Below, one piece after another: positions 28,101-35,062 of a stretch of DNA of 64,000 nt. The first letter of the stretch is position 1; each line of letters opens with the position of its first letter. The position numbers and the translations under genes were made by a program. This DNA is from DASRHD01 sp035485575. GTDB lineage: Bacteria > Verrucomicrobiota > Verrucomicrobiia > Opitutales > Opitutaceae. The notes beneath the pieces were generated by a model. It was given only the letters and a program-made list of their open reading frames with translations, made no database searches and was not told the origin of the DNA. The stretch covers positions 105,366-169,365 of the forward strand of contig DATHNW010000025.1 in the NCBI GenBank assembly GCA_035485575.1, in the 5' to 3' direction.

Positions 28101-30899
28101 CGCATCAGTGACCCGGAGAAGACCGAAATCGTCCGGCAGCTGATCCAGGCTCATTCCTACTGGCGCATGAAGGGGCTGACCGTCGAACTGGTTATTTTGA
28201 ACGAAGACGTCTCGGTTTACCGCCAGTCCCTGCACGACCAGATCACCAGTCTGATTTCCTCTGGCATCGAAGCGCAAATGCTGGACAAGCCGGGCGGCAT
28301 CTTCGTCCGGCGCCTTGAGCAAATTCCCAATGATGATCGCGTGCTGCTGCAATCCGTGGCGCGAATTGTCCTCGACGATGAAAGTGGAACCCTCGCGGAG
28401 CAATTGGAACGGCGGAGCGCGTTGGAACCGTTGGTCCCGGCGCTGGCGCCCACCCGCTCCGCGTGGCCTGACTCACCCAAGCCGGTCCCTCAACGCGAGT
28501 TGATCTTCCAGAACGGTCTCGGCGGCTTTACCCGCGACGGGCACGAATATGTCATCACCCTCGAAGCTGGTCAGATGACCCCGGCCCCCTGGATCAATGT
28601 GCTCGCCAATCCTTCCTTTGGCACGGTCGTTTCGGAAAGCGGGGGCGCTTACACCTGGGCGGAGAATGCCCACGAATTTCGATTGACGCCCTGGAGCAAC
28701 GATCCCGTCCAGGATGCCACCGGTGAGGCCCTGTACGTTCGCGATGAACAGACCGGGCAATTCTGGTCGCCCACGCCGTTGCCCGCGCGCGGCGCAACGC
28801 CCTACGTCATTCGCCATGGCTTCGGCTACACCGTGTTCGAGCATACCGAAAACGGCATCACCTCCGAGCTGTGGGTTTATGTGGCGATGGATGCGCCAGT
28901 GAAGTTAACGGTCTTGAAACTGCGCAATGTCTCGGGACGTCCGCGCCGCGTGTCGATCACCGGCTACTGGGAATGGGTGCTGGGCGACCTGCGGCAGAAA
29001 AGCCTGCTCCACGTGCAAACCGAAGTTGACCTCAAGACCGGCGCTCTGCTGGCGAGAAATTATTACAACACCGAGTTTCCCGACCGCATCGCGTTCATCG
29101 ACGTCAACGACGGGACGCGCACCCTCACCGGAGACAGGAAGGAGTTTCTGGGCAGAAACGGAAGCCTGTCGCAGCCGGCGGCGCTGAAACGCGCGCGCCT
29201 TTCCGGCAAAGTCGGCGCGGGACTGGATCCTTGCGGTGCGGTGCAAGTCGCCTTCGATCTGCCCGACGGCCAGGAGCGGGAAACGAGTTTTCGCCTCGGG
29301 GTCGGCCGCAATGCGGCGGAGGTGCAAAATCTCATCCAGCGTTTTCGTCGCGCGGATGCCAGCCGTATGGCACTCGAAGGCGTCTGGTCCCACTGGAATC
29401 GAATCCTCGGCACAGTGAACGTGGATACACCCGATCCGTCCGTGAATGTCATGGCGAACGGCTGGCTGCTATATCAGACCTTGAGCAGCCGGCTCTGGGG
29501 CCGGACGGGATTTTATCAATCCGGGGGCGCCTATGGATTCCGCGACCAATTGCAGGACGCGATGGCATTGGTGCATGCCGAGCCGGCCCTCACCCGCGAG
29601 CATCTGCTCCGCGCCGCCGCGCATCAATTCCGCGAGGGCGATGTGCAGCATTGGTGGCATCCGCCCGCCGGGCGCGGCGTGCGGACCCATTTTTCCGATG
29701 ACTACCTCTGGCTGCCCTACGCCACCTGCCGCTATGTCGCGTGCATCGCCGACACTGGCGTGCTCGATGAAAAAATCCATTTCCTCGAAGGTCGGCCGGT
29801 CAAGCCGGAGGAAGAGGCTTATTATGACCTGCCCAATCGCTCCGAGGAATCGGCCACGCTTTACCAGCATTGCGTTCGCGCCATCGAGCACGGGCTGAAA
29901 TTCGGCGAACACGGCCTGCCATTGATCGGTTGCGGCGACTGGAATGACGGCATGAATCGGGTGGGAAACCAGGGCCGGGGTGAAAGTATCTGGCTGGCGT
30001 TTTTTCTTTATGATGTACTGACCCGATTTGCCCGGCTCGCGCGCGCCCATGATGATACCGCCTTTGCCGAACGCTGCCTCGCCCAAGCCGGGCGCCTGCA
30101 ACAGAACATCGAGCAACACGCTTGGGACGGCTCATGGTATCGCCGTGCCTACTTCGACAACGGCGAACCGCTCGGCTCCCAGACGAATCCCGAATGCCAG
30201 ATTGATTCCCTGCCGCAAAGCTGGGCCGTGATCAGCGGCGCCGGCGATCCGGTCCGCTCGCGCCAGGCGATGCAATCCGTGGATCAGCGCCTCGTCCGAC
30301 GCGACGCCGGGTTGATTCAACTGTTTGATCCGCCCTTCGATCAATCTCCGCTCAATCCCGGCTACATCAAGGGCTACATTCCTGGCGTGCGCGAGAACGG
30401 CGGCCAATACACCCATGGCGCGATTTGGACCGCAATGGCGTTCGCGCTCATGGGAGAAAGCGAACGCGCATGGGAACTCTTCACGCTGCTCAATCCCATC
30501 CATCACGGCGGGACCCCGCAGCAAATCGCCATCTACAAGGTTGAGCCGTATGTCGTCGCCGCGGATGTTTACGCAGTCGCACCGCATTTGGGCCGCGGCG
30601 GTTGGACCTGGTACACGGGTTCAGCCGGCTGGATGTACCGCCTGCTGATCGAAACGCTGCTGGGCGTGAACCGGGAAGGCGATCAATTGCGCCTGGCCCC
30701 CCGTCTGCCAAAAAGCTGGCCGACCTGCAAAATCCACTACCGCTACCGGCAAACGGTTTATCACATCACCTTCACGCGGCTCGCCGCTGATGCCGTCGAA
30801 GCGAATCTGCTCTCCCTCGATGGACAGGAACTATCCGGGGAGACAATTTCCCTGCAGGACGACCGCCGTGAGCATGCCGTCGAAATGAAAATTCGCTGA
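22191..30899 (+). CDS. ndvB: Cyclic beta-1,2-glucan synthase (NdvB/ChvB type)
   Basis: A giant membrane enzyme of 2,902 residues, close to the ~2,800-2,900 of rhizobial NdvB/ChvB, which builds and cyclises beta-1,2-glucan from UDP-glucose. Two membrane helices near residues 408-460 precede a GT84 glycosyltransferase (RTMVVIPTML near 488; TLDTDTQLPRDAA near 630; RRHRW, the R..RW-type acceptor motif, near 776). More helices follow at ~823-980. A glycoamylase-like domain (~1350-1555) contains SWSGSMFEYLMPLL and GVPWGISESGYN. Two GH94-related regions (~1620-2080 and 2100-2890) end the protein, with GCGDWNDGMN near 2580 carrying the expected catalytic Asp. No ribosome-binding site is obvious at the ATG. 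Periplasmic glucans serve osmoadaptation and host interaction elsewhere; the role here is unknown. Confidence 0.93.
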   Translation: MQTLSLRWQAWMARQTRPRASEPPLRAELFSVEQLARHARALAEGHRIVSQHSSNRLLSRLDVNEESLRAFNRSTIAVDPSRRITPAAEWLLDNFYLIEEQIQMARRHLPRGYSRELPRLLNGPSAGLPRVYDIVLELISHVDAQIDAGPLSAFVAAYQTVVSLKLGELWAIPIMLRLGLIENLQRVTTRLTIARADRDLADSWVDRLQDMAEKNPSHLVVVVADMAKSEFPLSSSFVAEFCQRLSRQSPVLHLARSWLEQRLVEQGLSIEQLVHLESQNQAADQVSVSHSIASLRLLSGMDWKEFVETLSLVEKTLRSDPAGVYSEMDFSTRDRYRHSVEFLARHSRLSEADVAQRAIQLAAESAQRKGREDRTAHVGFYLIDKGQPMLERGANARWPWHAIIERSIHRFPLVFYAGGIGALTLLATSGFMQQARMLEVQGWKLIFFTFVFLLCASQLAMELMNWLSTLLVKPRLLPRMDYSTGIPAGGRTMVVIPTMLTSPEGVDRLIETLEIHHLANRDQHLHFALLTDFRDAPEEVLPGDELLQQRARAGVERLNQKYPAENDALFFLFHRPRRWNAGEGLWMGYERKRGKLAEFNALLRGGSRECFSEIAGMTAILPSIKYVITLDTDTQLPRDAARQLVGTMAHRLNRPEFDPVRGIVNEGYAILQPRVGVSLPSAGRSWFVRLFAGDAGIDPYTRAVSDVYQDLFQEGSFIGKGIYDVDAFERAMAGRFPENTVLSHDLLEACYARSALVSDVEFYEEYPSRYNVDINRRHRWIRGDWQIMQWLLPRIPGADGRRMANPLSRLSQWKIFDNLRRSLVPIALMVLLLGNWLLLPELGGLGAWLVLAIITLPRLLAALVNAVRKPVDLPLAMHLRGTAGSFGRQFGQIFLTLTFLSYDAFISLDAIGRTLLRLLVTRKRLLEWQTSSESEQTSSMNLAGFYGTMWITPIVALLSGFLLVSLHPAQLASALPILGLWLAAPWIAWWISQPIEPATPGLTAEQLIFLRRTARRTWHFFETFVTAQENWLPPDNFQEVPTPTIASRTSPTNMGLALLANLAARDFGYLSSGGLIRRTQDALATMQRLERHRGHFYNWYETRLLRPLLPLYISSVDSGNLAGHLLTLSSGLRELSGEKIFTLQIFAGLSDTVKVLRNLVRDHAALATLDAELEKAPSDLRTAFSLLKGATGQAGEITASLTDERDEVKVWAQTLKGNCEDHLEELLSLAPWLVLPSLIRTGHPLTPAAAGLEEKLVQLDQAPTLQEVAKFEQSLCPLIEAVLQELSSEPAQFRKEQQEQLTELSRCLREAGDHARQRLLALEALATQSDELAAIDFTFLLDPARDLFSIGFNVTERKRDASFYDLLASEARVCSYVAIALGQVPQDHWFSMGRLLVASQGKPILVSWSGSMFEYLMPLLIMPNYENTLLDHTCKAAVRQQIEYGQLRGVPWGISESGYNRTDIHLNYQYRAFGVPGLGLKRGLAEDLVIAPYATALALMIRPRQACENLQRLASEGCEGAYGFYEAVDYTPSRLPPGESSATIRSFMAHHQGMSLLALVNLLRGDSMPRRFMACPMLKATDLLLQERVPKTAASVFAADLTLETSRMPAGEGESAMRVFTNPTPPAPEVHLLSNGRYHVAVSSAGGGYSRWRDLAVTRWREDSTRDCWGTFVYLREPAMGDFWSAAHQPTLRMTKDYEVIFTQARAEFRQHHVGLEIHTEISVSPEDDVELRRVTITNHTRIARVIELTSYAEVVLASAAADAAHPAFSNLFVQTEFAPKSSAILCTRRPSSPEEKPPWLLHLMVGQGGEQGEISCETDRSRFVGRGGTLASPAVMQDLSPLSNTVGSVLDPIISLRRTVSLPPHETVTIDLVIGVTETREAALALVDKYQNFRMTDRAFDLAWTHSQVTLRHLNATEREAQLYGRLAGALIYANPARRANPGVLRSNRRGQSGLWSYGISGDAPLVLLRISDPEKTEIVRQLIQAHSYWRMKGLTVELVILNEDVSVYRQSLHDQITSLISSGIEAQMLDKPGGIFVRRLEQIPNDDRVLLQSVARIVLDDESGTLAEQLERRSALEPLVPALAPTRSAWPDSPKPVPQRELIFQNGLGGFTRDGHEYVITLEAGQMTPAPWINVLANPSFGTVVSESGGAYTWAENAHEFRLTPWSNDPVQDATGEALYVRDEQTGQFWSPTPLPARGATPYVIRHGFGYTVFEHTENGITSELWVYVAMDAPVKLTVLKLRNVSGRPRRVSITGYWEWVLGDLRQKSLLHVQTEVDLKTGALLARNYYNTEFPDRIAFIDVNDGTRTLTGDRKEFLGRNGSLSQPAALKRARLSGKVGAGLDPCGAVQVAFDLPDGQERETSFRLGVGRNAAEVQNLIQRFRRADASRMALEGVWSHWNRILGTVNVDTPDPSVNVMANGWLLYQTLSSRLWGRTGFYQSGGAYGFRDQLQDAMALVHAEPALTREHLLRAAAHQFREGDVQHWWHPPAGRGVRTHFSDDYLWLPYATCRYVACIADTGVLDEKIHFLEGRPVKPEEEAYYDLPNRSEESATLYQHCVRAIEHGLKFGEHGLPLIGCGDWNDGMNRVGNQGRGESIWLAFFLYDVLTRFARLARAHDDTAFAERCLAQAGRLQQNIEQHAWDGSWYRRAYFDNGEPLGSQTNPECQIDSLPQSWAVISGAGDPVRSRQAMQSVDQRLVRRDAGLIQLFDPPFDQSPLNPGYIKGYIPGVRENGGQYTHGAIWTAMAFALMGESERAWELFTLLNPIHHGGTPQQIAIYKVEPYVVAADVYAVAPHLGRGGWTWYTGSAGWMYRLLIETLLGVNREGDQLRLAPRLPKSWPTCKIHYRYRQTVYHITFTRLAADAVEANLLSLDGQELSGETISLQDDRREHAVEMKIR

Positions 30900-30954
30900 T
30901 CGGTCGATCAACCCTGAAGACGGGAACTAGTGCAAGCCGGTCCCGCCCCAATGC

Positions 30955-31677
30955 TCAACCACAGGCGCCGGAGGGCCGGCTGGGTTCAAACCACTGAACA
31001 GAGGTGGTGTCATCCGGCTCAAGCCCGGCATACGTCTGGGCAAGAAGCCCGCGAAGATTTTGGCGGGCGCGCCCGATGCGGCTCTTCACCGTGCCAATGC
31101 CGATCCCGAGCGCTTGGGCGATGTCGCTGTACGATTGATTCAACTCATTGCGCAGCGTGAGGACTTCCCGCTGTTGAACGCTGAGTTTCTTCATGCAAAT
31201 CATGACGTGCGCCAAAAACTCACGATTCGTCGCCTCTCGGGCGGGGGTCGGATCATCACTCGCAATAAAATTAGAGAAGGTCGCCCGGTTGTCTTCGCCG
31301 AACGCACCATCGAGCGACAGCGTGGCATGACGGCGCCGCCGGAAGAAATGCCAGTAATGATTGCGCATGAGATTCAAGGCAATGTGGTGCAGCCAGGTGG
31401 CGAGCGAGGAATCGCCGCGGAAACGCGCCAGACCGCGATACGCGCGAATGAAGGTATCTTGCGTGATTTCCTCGGCGTCGGCGTGATTGTGGAGATAGCA
31501 GAATGTGACGGAGAACAGCTTTCCGCGATAGCGGGTGACGATTTCGACAAACGCGTCTTCGTCCCCGGCATTGAAACGGCGCACCAGTTCTGCGTCATGC
31601 ACCGCGTCCCGCCTTGAAATGGCCGCCCGGCTGGTGGGATCCCTCGCTGCGCGTGAAGACTCTTCCAGGGAGCGCAC
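30955..31677 (-). CDS. ECF-type RNA polymerase sigma factor
   Basis: A sigma-70 family protein. Region 2 covers DAFVEIVTRYRGKLF to DTFIRAYRGLARFRG with WLHHIALNLMRNHYW, and region 4 is LSVQQREVLTLRNELNQSYSDIAQALGIGIGTVKSRIGRAR with a typical helix-turn-helix. The start is uncertain: GTG at 31677 (240 residues) begins 4 bases after the DUF3309 stop, while GTG at 31602 (215 residues) begins just ahead of region 2. No anti-sigma factor is adjacent. It is convergent with the glucan synthase gene. The close spacing makes DUF3309 and the sigma factor a likely two-gene operon, preceded by promoter element site 2. Confidence 0.88.
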   Translation of the reverse strand: MRSLEESSRAARDPTSRAAISRRDAVHDAELVRRFNAGDEDAFVEIVTRYRGKLFSVTFCYLHNHADAEEITQDTFIRAYRGLARFRGDSSLATWLHHIALNLMRNHYWHFFRRRRHATLSLDGAFGEDNRATFSNFIASDDPTPAREATNREFLAHVMICMKKLSVQQREVLTLRNELNQSYSDIAQALGIGIGTVKSRIGRARQNLRGLLAQTYAGLEPDDTTSVQWFEPSRPSGACG

Positions 31678-31681
31678 GCGT

Positions 31682-31840
31682 TTAGATCCGATTCGTGAAC
31701 AGCAACACGACAATAATAAGAAGCAACAAGCCCAGACCACCGCTGGGATAGTAGCCCCACTTGCGGCTGTGCGGCCAAGTGGGCAGCGCACCCAGCAAGA
31801 GCACGATAAGCACGATCAATAGTATGAGTCCAAGAGGCAT
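31682..31840 (-). CDS. DUF3309 family small membrane protein
   Basis: A 52-residue protein starting with ATG at 31840-31838 and a GGAG about nine bases upstream. Two hydrophobic helices (PLGLILLIVLIVLLLG and GGLGLLLLIIVVLLF) flank the signature LPTWPHSRKWGYYPSGG, which matches DUF3309, a family of short stress-associated membrane proteins of unknown function. It lies 4 bases ahead of the sigma factor GTG, and divergent to a small lipoprotein, so the three may form one envelope-stress unit. Confidence 0.9.
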   Translation of the reverse strand: MPLGLILLIVLIVLLLGALPTWPHSRKWGYYPSGGLGLLLLIIVVLLFTNRI

Positions 31841-31937
31841 GAGATTTCACTCCAACGGCGGACAGGAACAAAGGCGCCGGCCGCCGCCGTGCACGATCGG
31901 GCTTTCCCGGACGGAAAACCGTATGTTTTAGCGTGCG

Positions 31938-31976
31938 ATACTATCTTCGGTGGAAGAATGGCACCATGGGGTATTG
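31938..31976 (-). promoter_or_regulatory. 39-bp promoter element, site 2 (DUF3309-sigma operon)
   Basis: On the minus strand CAATACCCCAT (31976-31966), 22 bases, then TAGTAT (31943-31938). The predicted start near 31931 gives a leader of about 90 bases to the DUF3309 ATG. It is divergent to site 3, whose 11-mer begins 50 bases away. Confidence 0.72.
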
Positions 31977-32025
31977 GCCTGCCTCCGGGTGAATTGATTC
32001 AAGGTCAATCGTATCCTCAGTCGGA

Positions 32026-32064
32026 TAACACCCCATGCCCGCCCGCCCGCGATCGGACCATATT
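32026..32064 (+). promoter_or_regulatory. 39-bp promoter element, site 3 (small lipoprotein)
   Basis: TAACACCCCAT at 32026-32036, 22 bases, then CATATT at 32059-32064. It directs transcription to the lipoprotein ATG at 32139 with a leader of roughly 70 bases. Confidence 0.72.
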
Positions 32065-32138
32065 GGTGGCGCAGGAAACAGAACCTCTCCCCAACCACCG
32101 GGAGCATTCGGAAATCCGCCCACCCATTTAATATTCAA

Positions 32139-32672
32139 ATGAAAACCAATCACTTCTCCCGTCTCATTCTCGTGATTTTCAGCCTGACCGCCTTTGCCTC
32201 CACCGGTTGCGCCGAAAAGGAGCAGATCGTCGATGTTCCTTCGGCTCCTAAAAAGGAGGTGACGCCAGCCACGGCAACGCCCGCTGTGTCCGGACCAGCA
32301 GTCACCTTTCAACCCGCGACGACTGCCAGTCCTAATGATGCTTCCGCCAAATGGACCAACATTGAGGATTGTGCCTACGATATGCGCGCCCAGTTTTTCG
32401 CGGGCCTCAAGGGGCTGGAGGCCAGGGTGGATGACCAGTTTAGGGAGCTGACCGCCAAACGCGCCACTATGACTAGCAGCACTGCCGACACCAAAGACTG
32501 GGATTTTGCGATGAAGGAAATGGAAGATGCTCGGTCTTATCTGAAGTCCATGGATGAAGAATTAAGCAAAGCCACCCCCGAGACATGGAGCCAGGAGAAG
32601 GATAAAGTCGGTCAAGCCTGGGTACGAACACAAGAAGCCTATAAAAAGGTGAAATCCAGCACCACCAGTTGA
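32139..32672 (+). CDS. Small lipoprotein of unknown function
   Basis: A 177-residue protein with a signal peptide (SRLILVIFSLTAFAS) and a lipobox ASTGC, so Cys24 or its near neighbour is probably lipidated. A Pro/Thr/Ala-rich linker leads to a helical C-terminal part with MRAQFFAGLKGLEARVDDQFREL and a WDFAMKEMEDARSYLKSM segment that is likely a coiled coil. No catalytic domain is visible. It is divergent to the DUF3309-sigma operon, and both have the same promoter element, suggesting joint control under envelope stress. Confidence 0.85.
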   Translation: MKTNHFSRLILVIFSLTAFASTGCAEKEQIVDVPSAPKKEVTPATATPAVSGPAVTFQPATTASPNDASAKWTNIEDCAYDMRAQFFAGLKGLEARVDDQFRELTAKRATMTSSTADTKDWDFAMKEMEDARSYLKSMDEELSKATPETWSQEKDKVGQAWVRTQEAYKKVKSSTTS

Positions 32673-32686
32673 GCTTTTTTATGCAG

Positions 32687-32710
32687 GGAGACTGCGAAAG
32701 GCGTGTCTCC
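32687..32710 (+). other. Inverted repeat ahead of glmS
   Basis: GGAGAC (32687-32692) pairs with GTCTCC (32705-32710) around a 12-base loop, between the lipoprotein stop and the glmS ATG. There is no T-run after it, so it is not a standard terminator; it could shape the glmS leader. Confidence 0.35.
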
Positions 32711-32721
32711 AAATAAATAAT

Positions 32722-34575
32722 ATGTGCGGAATCGTCGCTTACGTTGGAAAACAAAAGGCAGCATCCATTCTCATCGAGGGCCTGAAGCGCCTTGAATATC
32801 GCGGTTACGATTCCGCGGGCGTGTGCGTGCTGCAGGACGGCCGGCTAGATGTCATAAAAAAGGCCGGCCGCGTCGAAAATCTCGCTAGGGAAGCCGCCCG
32901 GCATCGCTTCGCCGGCACGACAGGGATTGGCCACACACGCTGGGCCACGCACGGCGGTGCGACCGATGCCAACGCCCATCCGCACGTCAGCAGCGACGGC
33001 AAATTTGCGCTCATCCACAACGGCGTGATTGAAAATTACGACCAGATAAAGACCTTCCTTGCCGGCAAGGGCTACACCTTCCAGTCGGAGACCGACACCG
33101 AGGTGCTCTGCAACCTCATTGCCTATCATTACGCGAAGGAGGCCACCGGGGTCAATGGCTGCAGCCATTTCCTCAAGAGCGTGCGCAAGTCTCTCCAGCA
33201 CGTCGAAGGCACCTACGGCATCGCGGCGCTTTGCGTGGATTTCCCCGGCGAGATCGTCGCCGCGCGGAAAGCCTCACCCCTCATCCTCGGCGTCGGCGAG
33301 GATGAATACATTCTCGCCTCCGACGCGTCCGCCCTCATCAGCCGGACAAAGAACGTCGTCTACCTGCGCGACGGCGAAATCATCCACCTCACCCCCGAAG
33401 GCTTTTCCATCACCACCCCCGATCAGACCAGGGTCTCGCCGGTGGTCGACCAAATCACCTGGACCCTCAGCGATGCCGAGAAGGGCGCCCATGCGCATTT
33501 CATGGAAAAGGAGATTTTCGAGCAGCCGCTCGCCCTCGAAAACACCATGCGCGGCCGCTTTTCCACGGACGGCAGCACCGCGCAGTTCGGAGGCCTCAAT
33601 CTCTCTGCCGCCGAGTTCCGCCAAATCGACCGCTTCCTCTTCTGCGCCTGCGGCACTGCCTGGCACGCCTGCCTCGTGGCCGAGCACCTCATCGAACGCT
33701 TCGCCCGCATTCCCGTCGAGGTCGACTACGCGTCGGAATTTCGTTACCGCAACATGCCGCTCGGCCGCGGCACGCTGTTCTTCGTCATCAGCCAGTCGGG
33801 CGAGACGATCGACACGCTCGCCGCGCTGCGCGAGGCCAAGCGCAAGGGCTACCGGGCACTCGCGATCAACAACGTCGTCGGATCGAGCTTGGCGCGTGAA
33901 GCCGATGGCGGTATCTACCAGCATGTTGGTCCGGAGATTGGCGTTGCCTCCACGAAGGCCTTCACCTCGCAGCTCCTCGTCGCCGCGATGGTCGCCCTTT
34001 ATGCCGCCCGCTTGCGCGACATGAGCTTCGCCGATGGCGTGGGCTACGTGAACGCGCTCAAGGGCGTCCCCGATCTCGTCCGCCAGGTCCTTGCGCAAGC
34101 CCCACATATCCGTGCCATCGCGAAACGCTACGCGCATTACGGCGATTTTCTCTTCCTCGGCCGCCTGTCGCTCTTCCCCATTGCGCTCGAGGGCGCACTG
34201 AAATTGAAGGAGATTTCCTACATCCACGCCGAGGGCTATCCCGCGGCAGAGATGAAACACGGCCCCATCGCGCTGATCAGCGAAAAATGTCCAAGCGTGT
34301 TCTTTGCTCCCGCCGGGGGAATCTTCAACAAGATCGTATCCTCAATGCAGGAGATCAAGGCGCGCAAGGGCCCGGTCATCGCGATTGTCACCGAAGGCGC
34401 CGACCTGCCGGAAGAACTTGCGGACGAAGTCATCACGATTCCCGACTGCCATGAAGCCGTGCTGCCGATCATCGCATCGATCCCGGTGCAACTGCTGAGC
34501 TACTATATCGCCGTCGAACGCGGCTGCGACGTCGATAAGCCACGCAATCTGGCAAAGTCAGTGACGGTGGAATGA
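32722..34575 (+). CDS. glmS: Glutamine--fructose-6-phosphate aminotransferase (isomerizing)
   Basis: This enzyme makes glucosamine-6-phosphate, the entry step to UDP-GlcNAc for peptidoglycan and polysaccharides; 617 residues. The N-terminal glutaminase domain begins MCGIVAYVG with the nucleophilic Cys2 and has YRGYDSAG, GHTRWATHG and HNGVIENY. Two SIS sugar-isomerase domains follow, with the CGTAWHACL, SQSGETIDTL and EGALKLKEISYIHAEGYPAAEMKHGP blocks, and the C-terminus NLAKSVTVE is canonical. It starts 49 bases after the lipoprotein. No part of the new promoter element lies directly ahead, so it may be read from the lipoprotein promoter or its own. Confidence 0.97.
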   Translation: MCGIVAYVGKQKAASILIEGLKRLEYRGYDSAGVCVLQDGRLDVIKKAGRVENLAREAARHRFAGTTGIGHTRWATHGGATDANAHPHVSSDGKFALIHNGVIENYDQIKTFLAGKGYTFQSETDTEVLCNLIAYHYAKEATGVNGCSHFLKSVRKSLQHVEGTYGIAALCVDFPGEIVAARKASPLILGVGEDEYILASDASALISRTKNVVYLRDGEIIHLTPEGFSITTPDQTRVSPVVDQITWTLSDAEKGAHAHFMEKEIFEQPLALENTMRGRFSTDGSTAQFGGLNLSAAEFRQIDRFLFCACGTAWHACLVAEHLIERFARIPVEVDYASEFRYRNMPLGRGTLFFVISQSGETIDTLAALREAKRKGYRALAINNVVGSSLAREADGGIYQHVGPEIGVASTKAFTSQLLVAAMVALYAARLRDMSFADGVGYVNALKGVPDLVRQVLAQAPHIRAIAKRYAHYGDFLFLGRLSLFPIALEGALKLKEISYIHAEGYPAAEMKHGPIALISEKCPSVFFAPAGGIFNKIVSSMQEIKARKGPVIAIVTEGADLPEELADEVITIPDCHEAVLPIIASIPVQLLSYYIAVERGCDVDKPRNLAKSVTVE

Positions 34576-34650
34576 GACCGTGGTTTGCGATGGGGATAAT
34601 TTTTTGCCGTTTTCGCGAATGCACTGGTCTCGTGCGCACTCATTGCTCGT

Positions 34651-34680
34651 GCGATGCATCATAATGAGCAAATGCATCGC
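34651..34680 (+). other. Perfect inverted repeat after glmS
   Basis: GCGATGCAT (34651-34659) and ATGCATCGC (34672-34680) form a 9-bp perfect stem with a 12-base loop, 76 bases after the glmS stop. It may be a terminator hairpin without a T-run, or an operator. The remaining gap up to 34746 shows nothing else. Confidence 0.45.
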
Positions 34681-34746
34681 AAGGTAGGGTTCCACCTCAT
34701 GAGGGACGAGTGCAGCAGAGGACGCAGAATATCCTCAAAGCACCTT

Positions 34747-34785
34747 TAATACCCCATAACGCCTCGATGACTCGCCTGTTATCGT
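34747..34785 (+). promoter_or_regulatory. 39-bp promoter element, site 4 (zinc-ribbon miniprotein)
   Basis: TAATACCCCAT at 34747-34757, 22 bases, then TATCGT at 34780-34785. The ATG at 34792 lies six bases after the hexamer, so the transcript would be leaderless. Confidence 0.7.
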
Positions 34786-34791
34786 TTGGGA

Positions 34792-35001
34792 ATGATGGAA
34801 GAAAAATCTTTTGGCGCACAGTCCATCAACCGGCCACGTGCAGTCGTCGCTTGTTCTTCTGAAGGCCTGGCCCGTGTCTGCAGTTGGTGCACAGGTCAGG
34901 AGCAGGCGGCAACTTGGTGCATGACACAGAACCTCAAAATGACCCACACCATCTGCCCCGATTGCCAGTCACGATTCATGGGTGAGATTGGCCTGGGTTG
35001 A
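34792..35001 (+). CDS. Zinc-ribbon-like miniprotein
   Basis: A 69-residue protein starting with ATG ATG at 34792. It carries CSWC near residue 31 and CPDC near residue 57, within THTICPDC, close to the C-terminus. That resembles the Cys-x-x-Cys pair (family form C.WC...HGICPDC) that is found at the end of some response regulators and PAS/GAF proteins. Here it stands alone, without a receiver or sensor domain. The Cys pairs could bind zinc or act in redox sensing. It has its own promoter element and no partner gene in the same direction. Confidence 0.7.
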   Translation: MMEEKSFGAQSINRPRAVVACSSEGLARVCSWCTGQEQAATWCMTQNLKMTHTICPDCQSRFMGEIGLG

Positions 35002-35062
35002 ACGCTGTGATGAGAATGCTGAACCTCACTGTGCCAAATAAAGATCTGCATAACGTGATATC

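Noticed and set aside
31889..32131. 80-codon plus frame between the DUF3309 and lipoprotein genes
   Set aside because: It covers both promoter elements of the divergent locus and encodes no recognisable sequence.
32687..32710. glmS ribozyme-like leader
   Set aside because: Only a simple stem-loop is present 12 bases ahead of the ATG; glmS ribozymes are larger and known mainly from Firmicutes.
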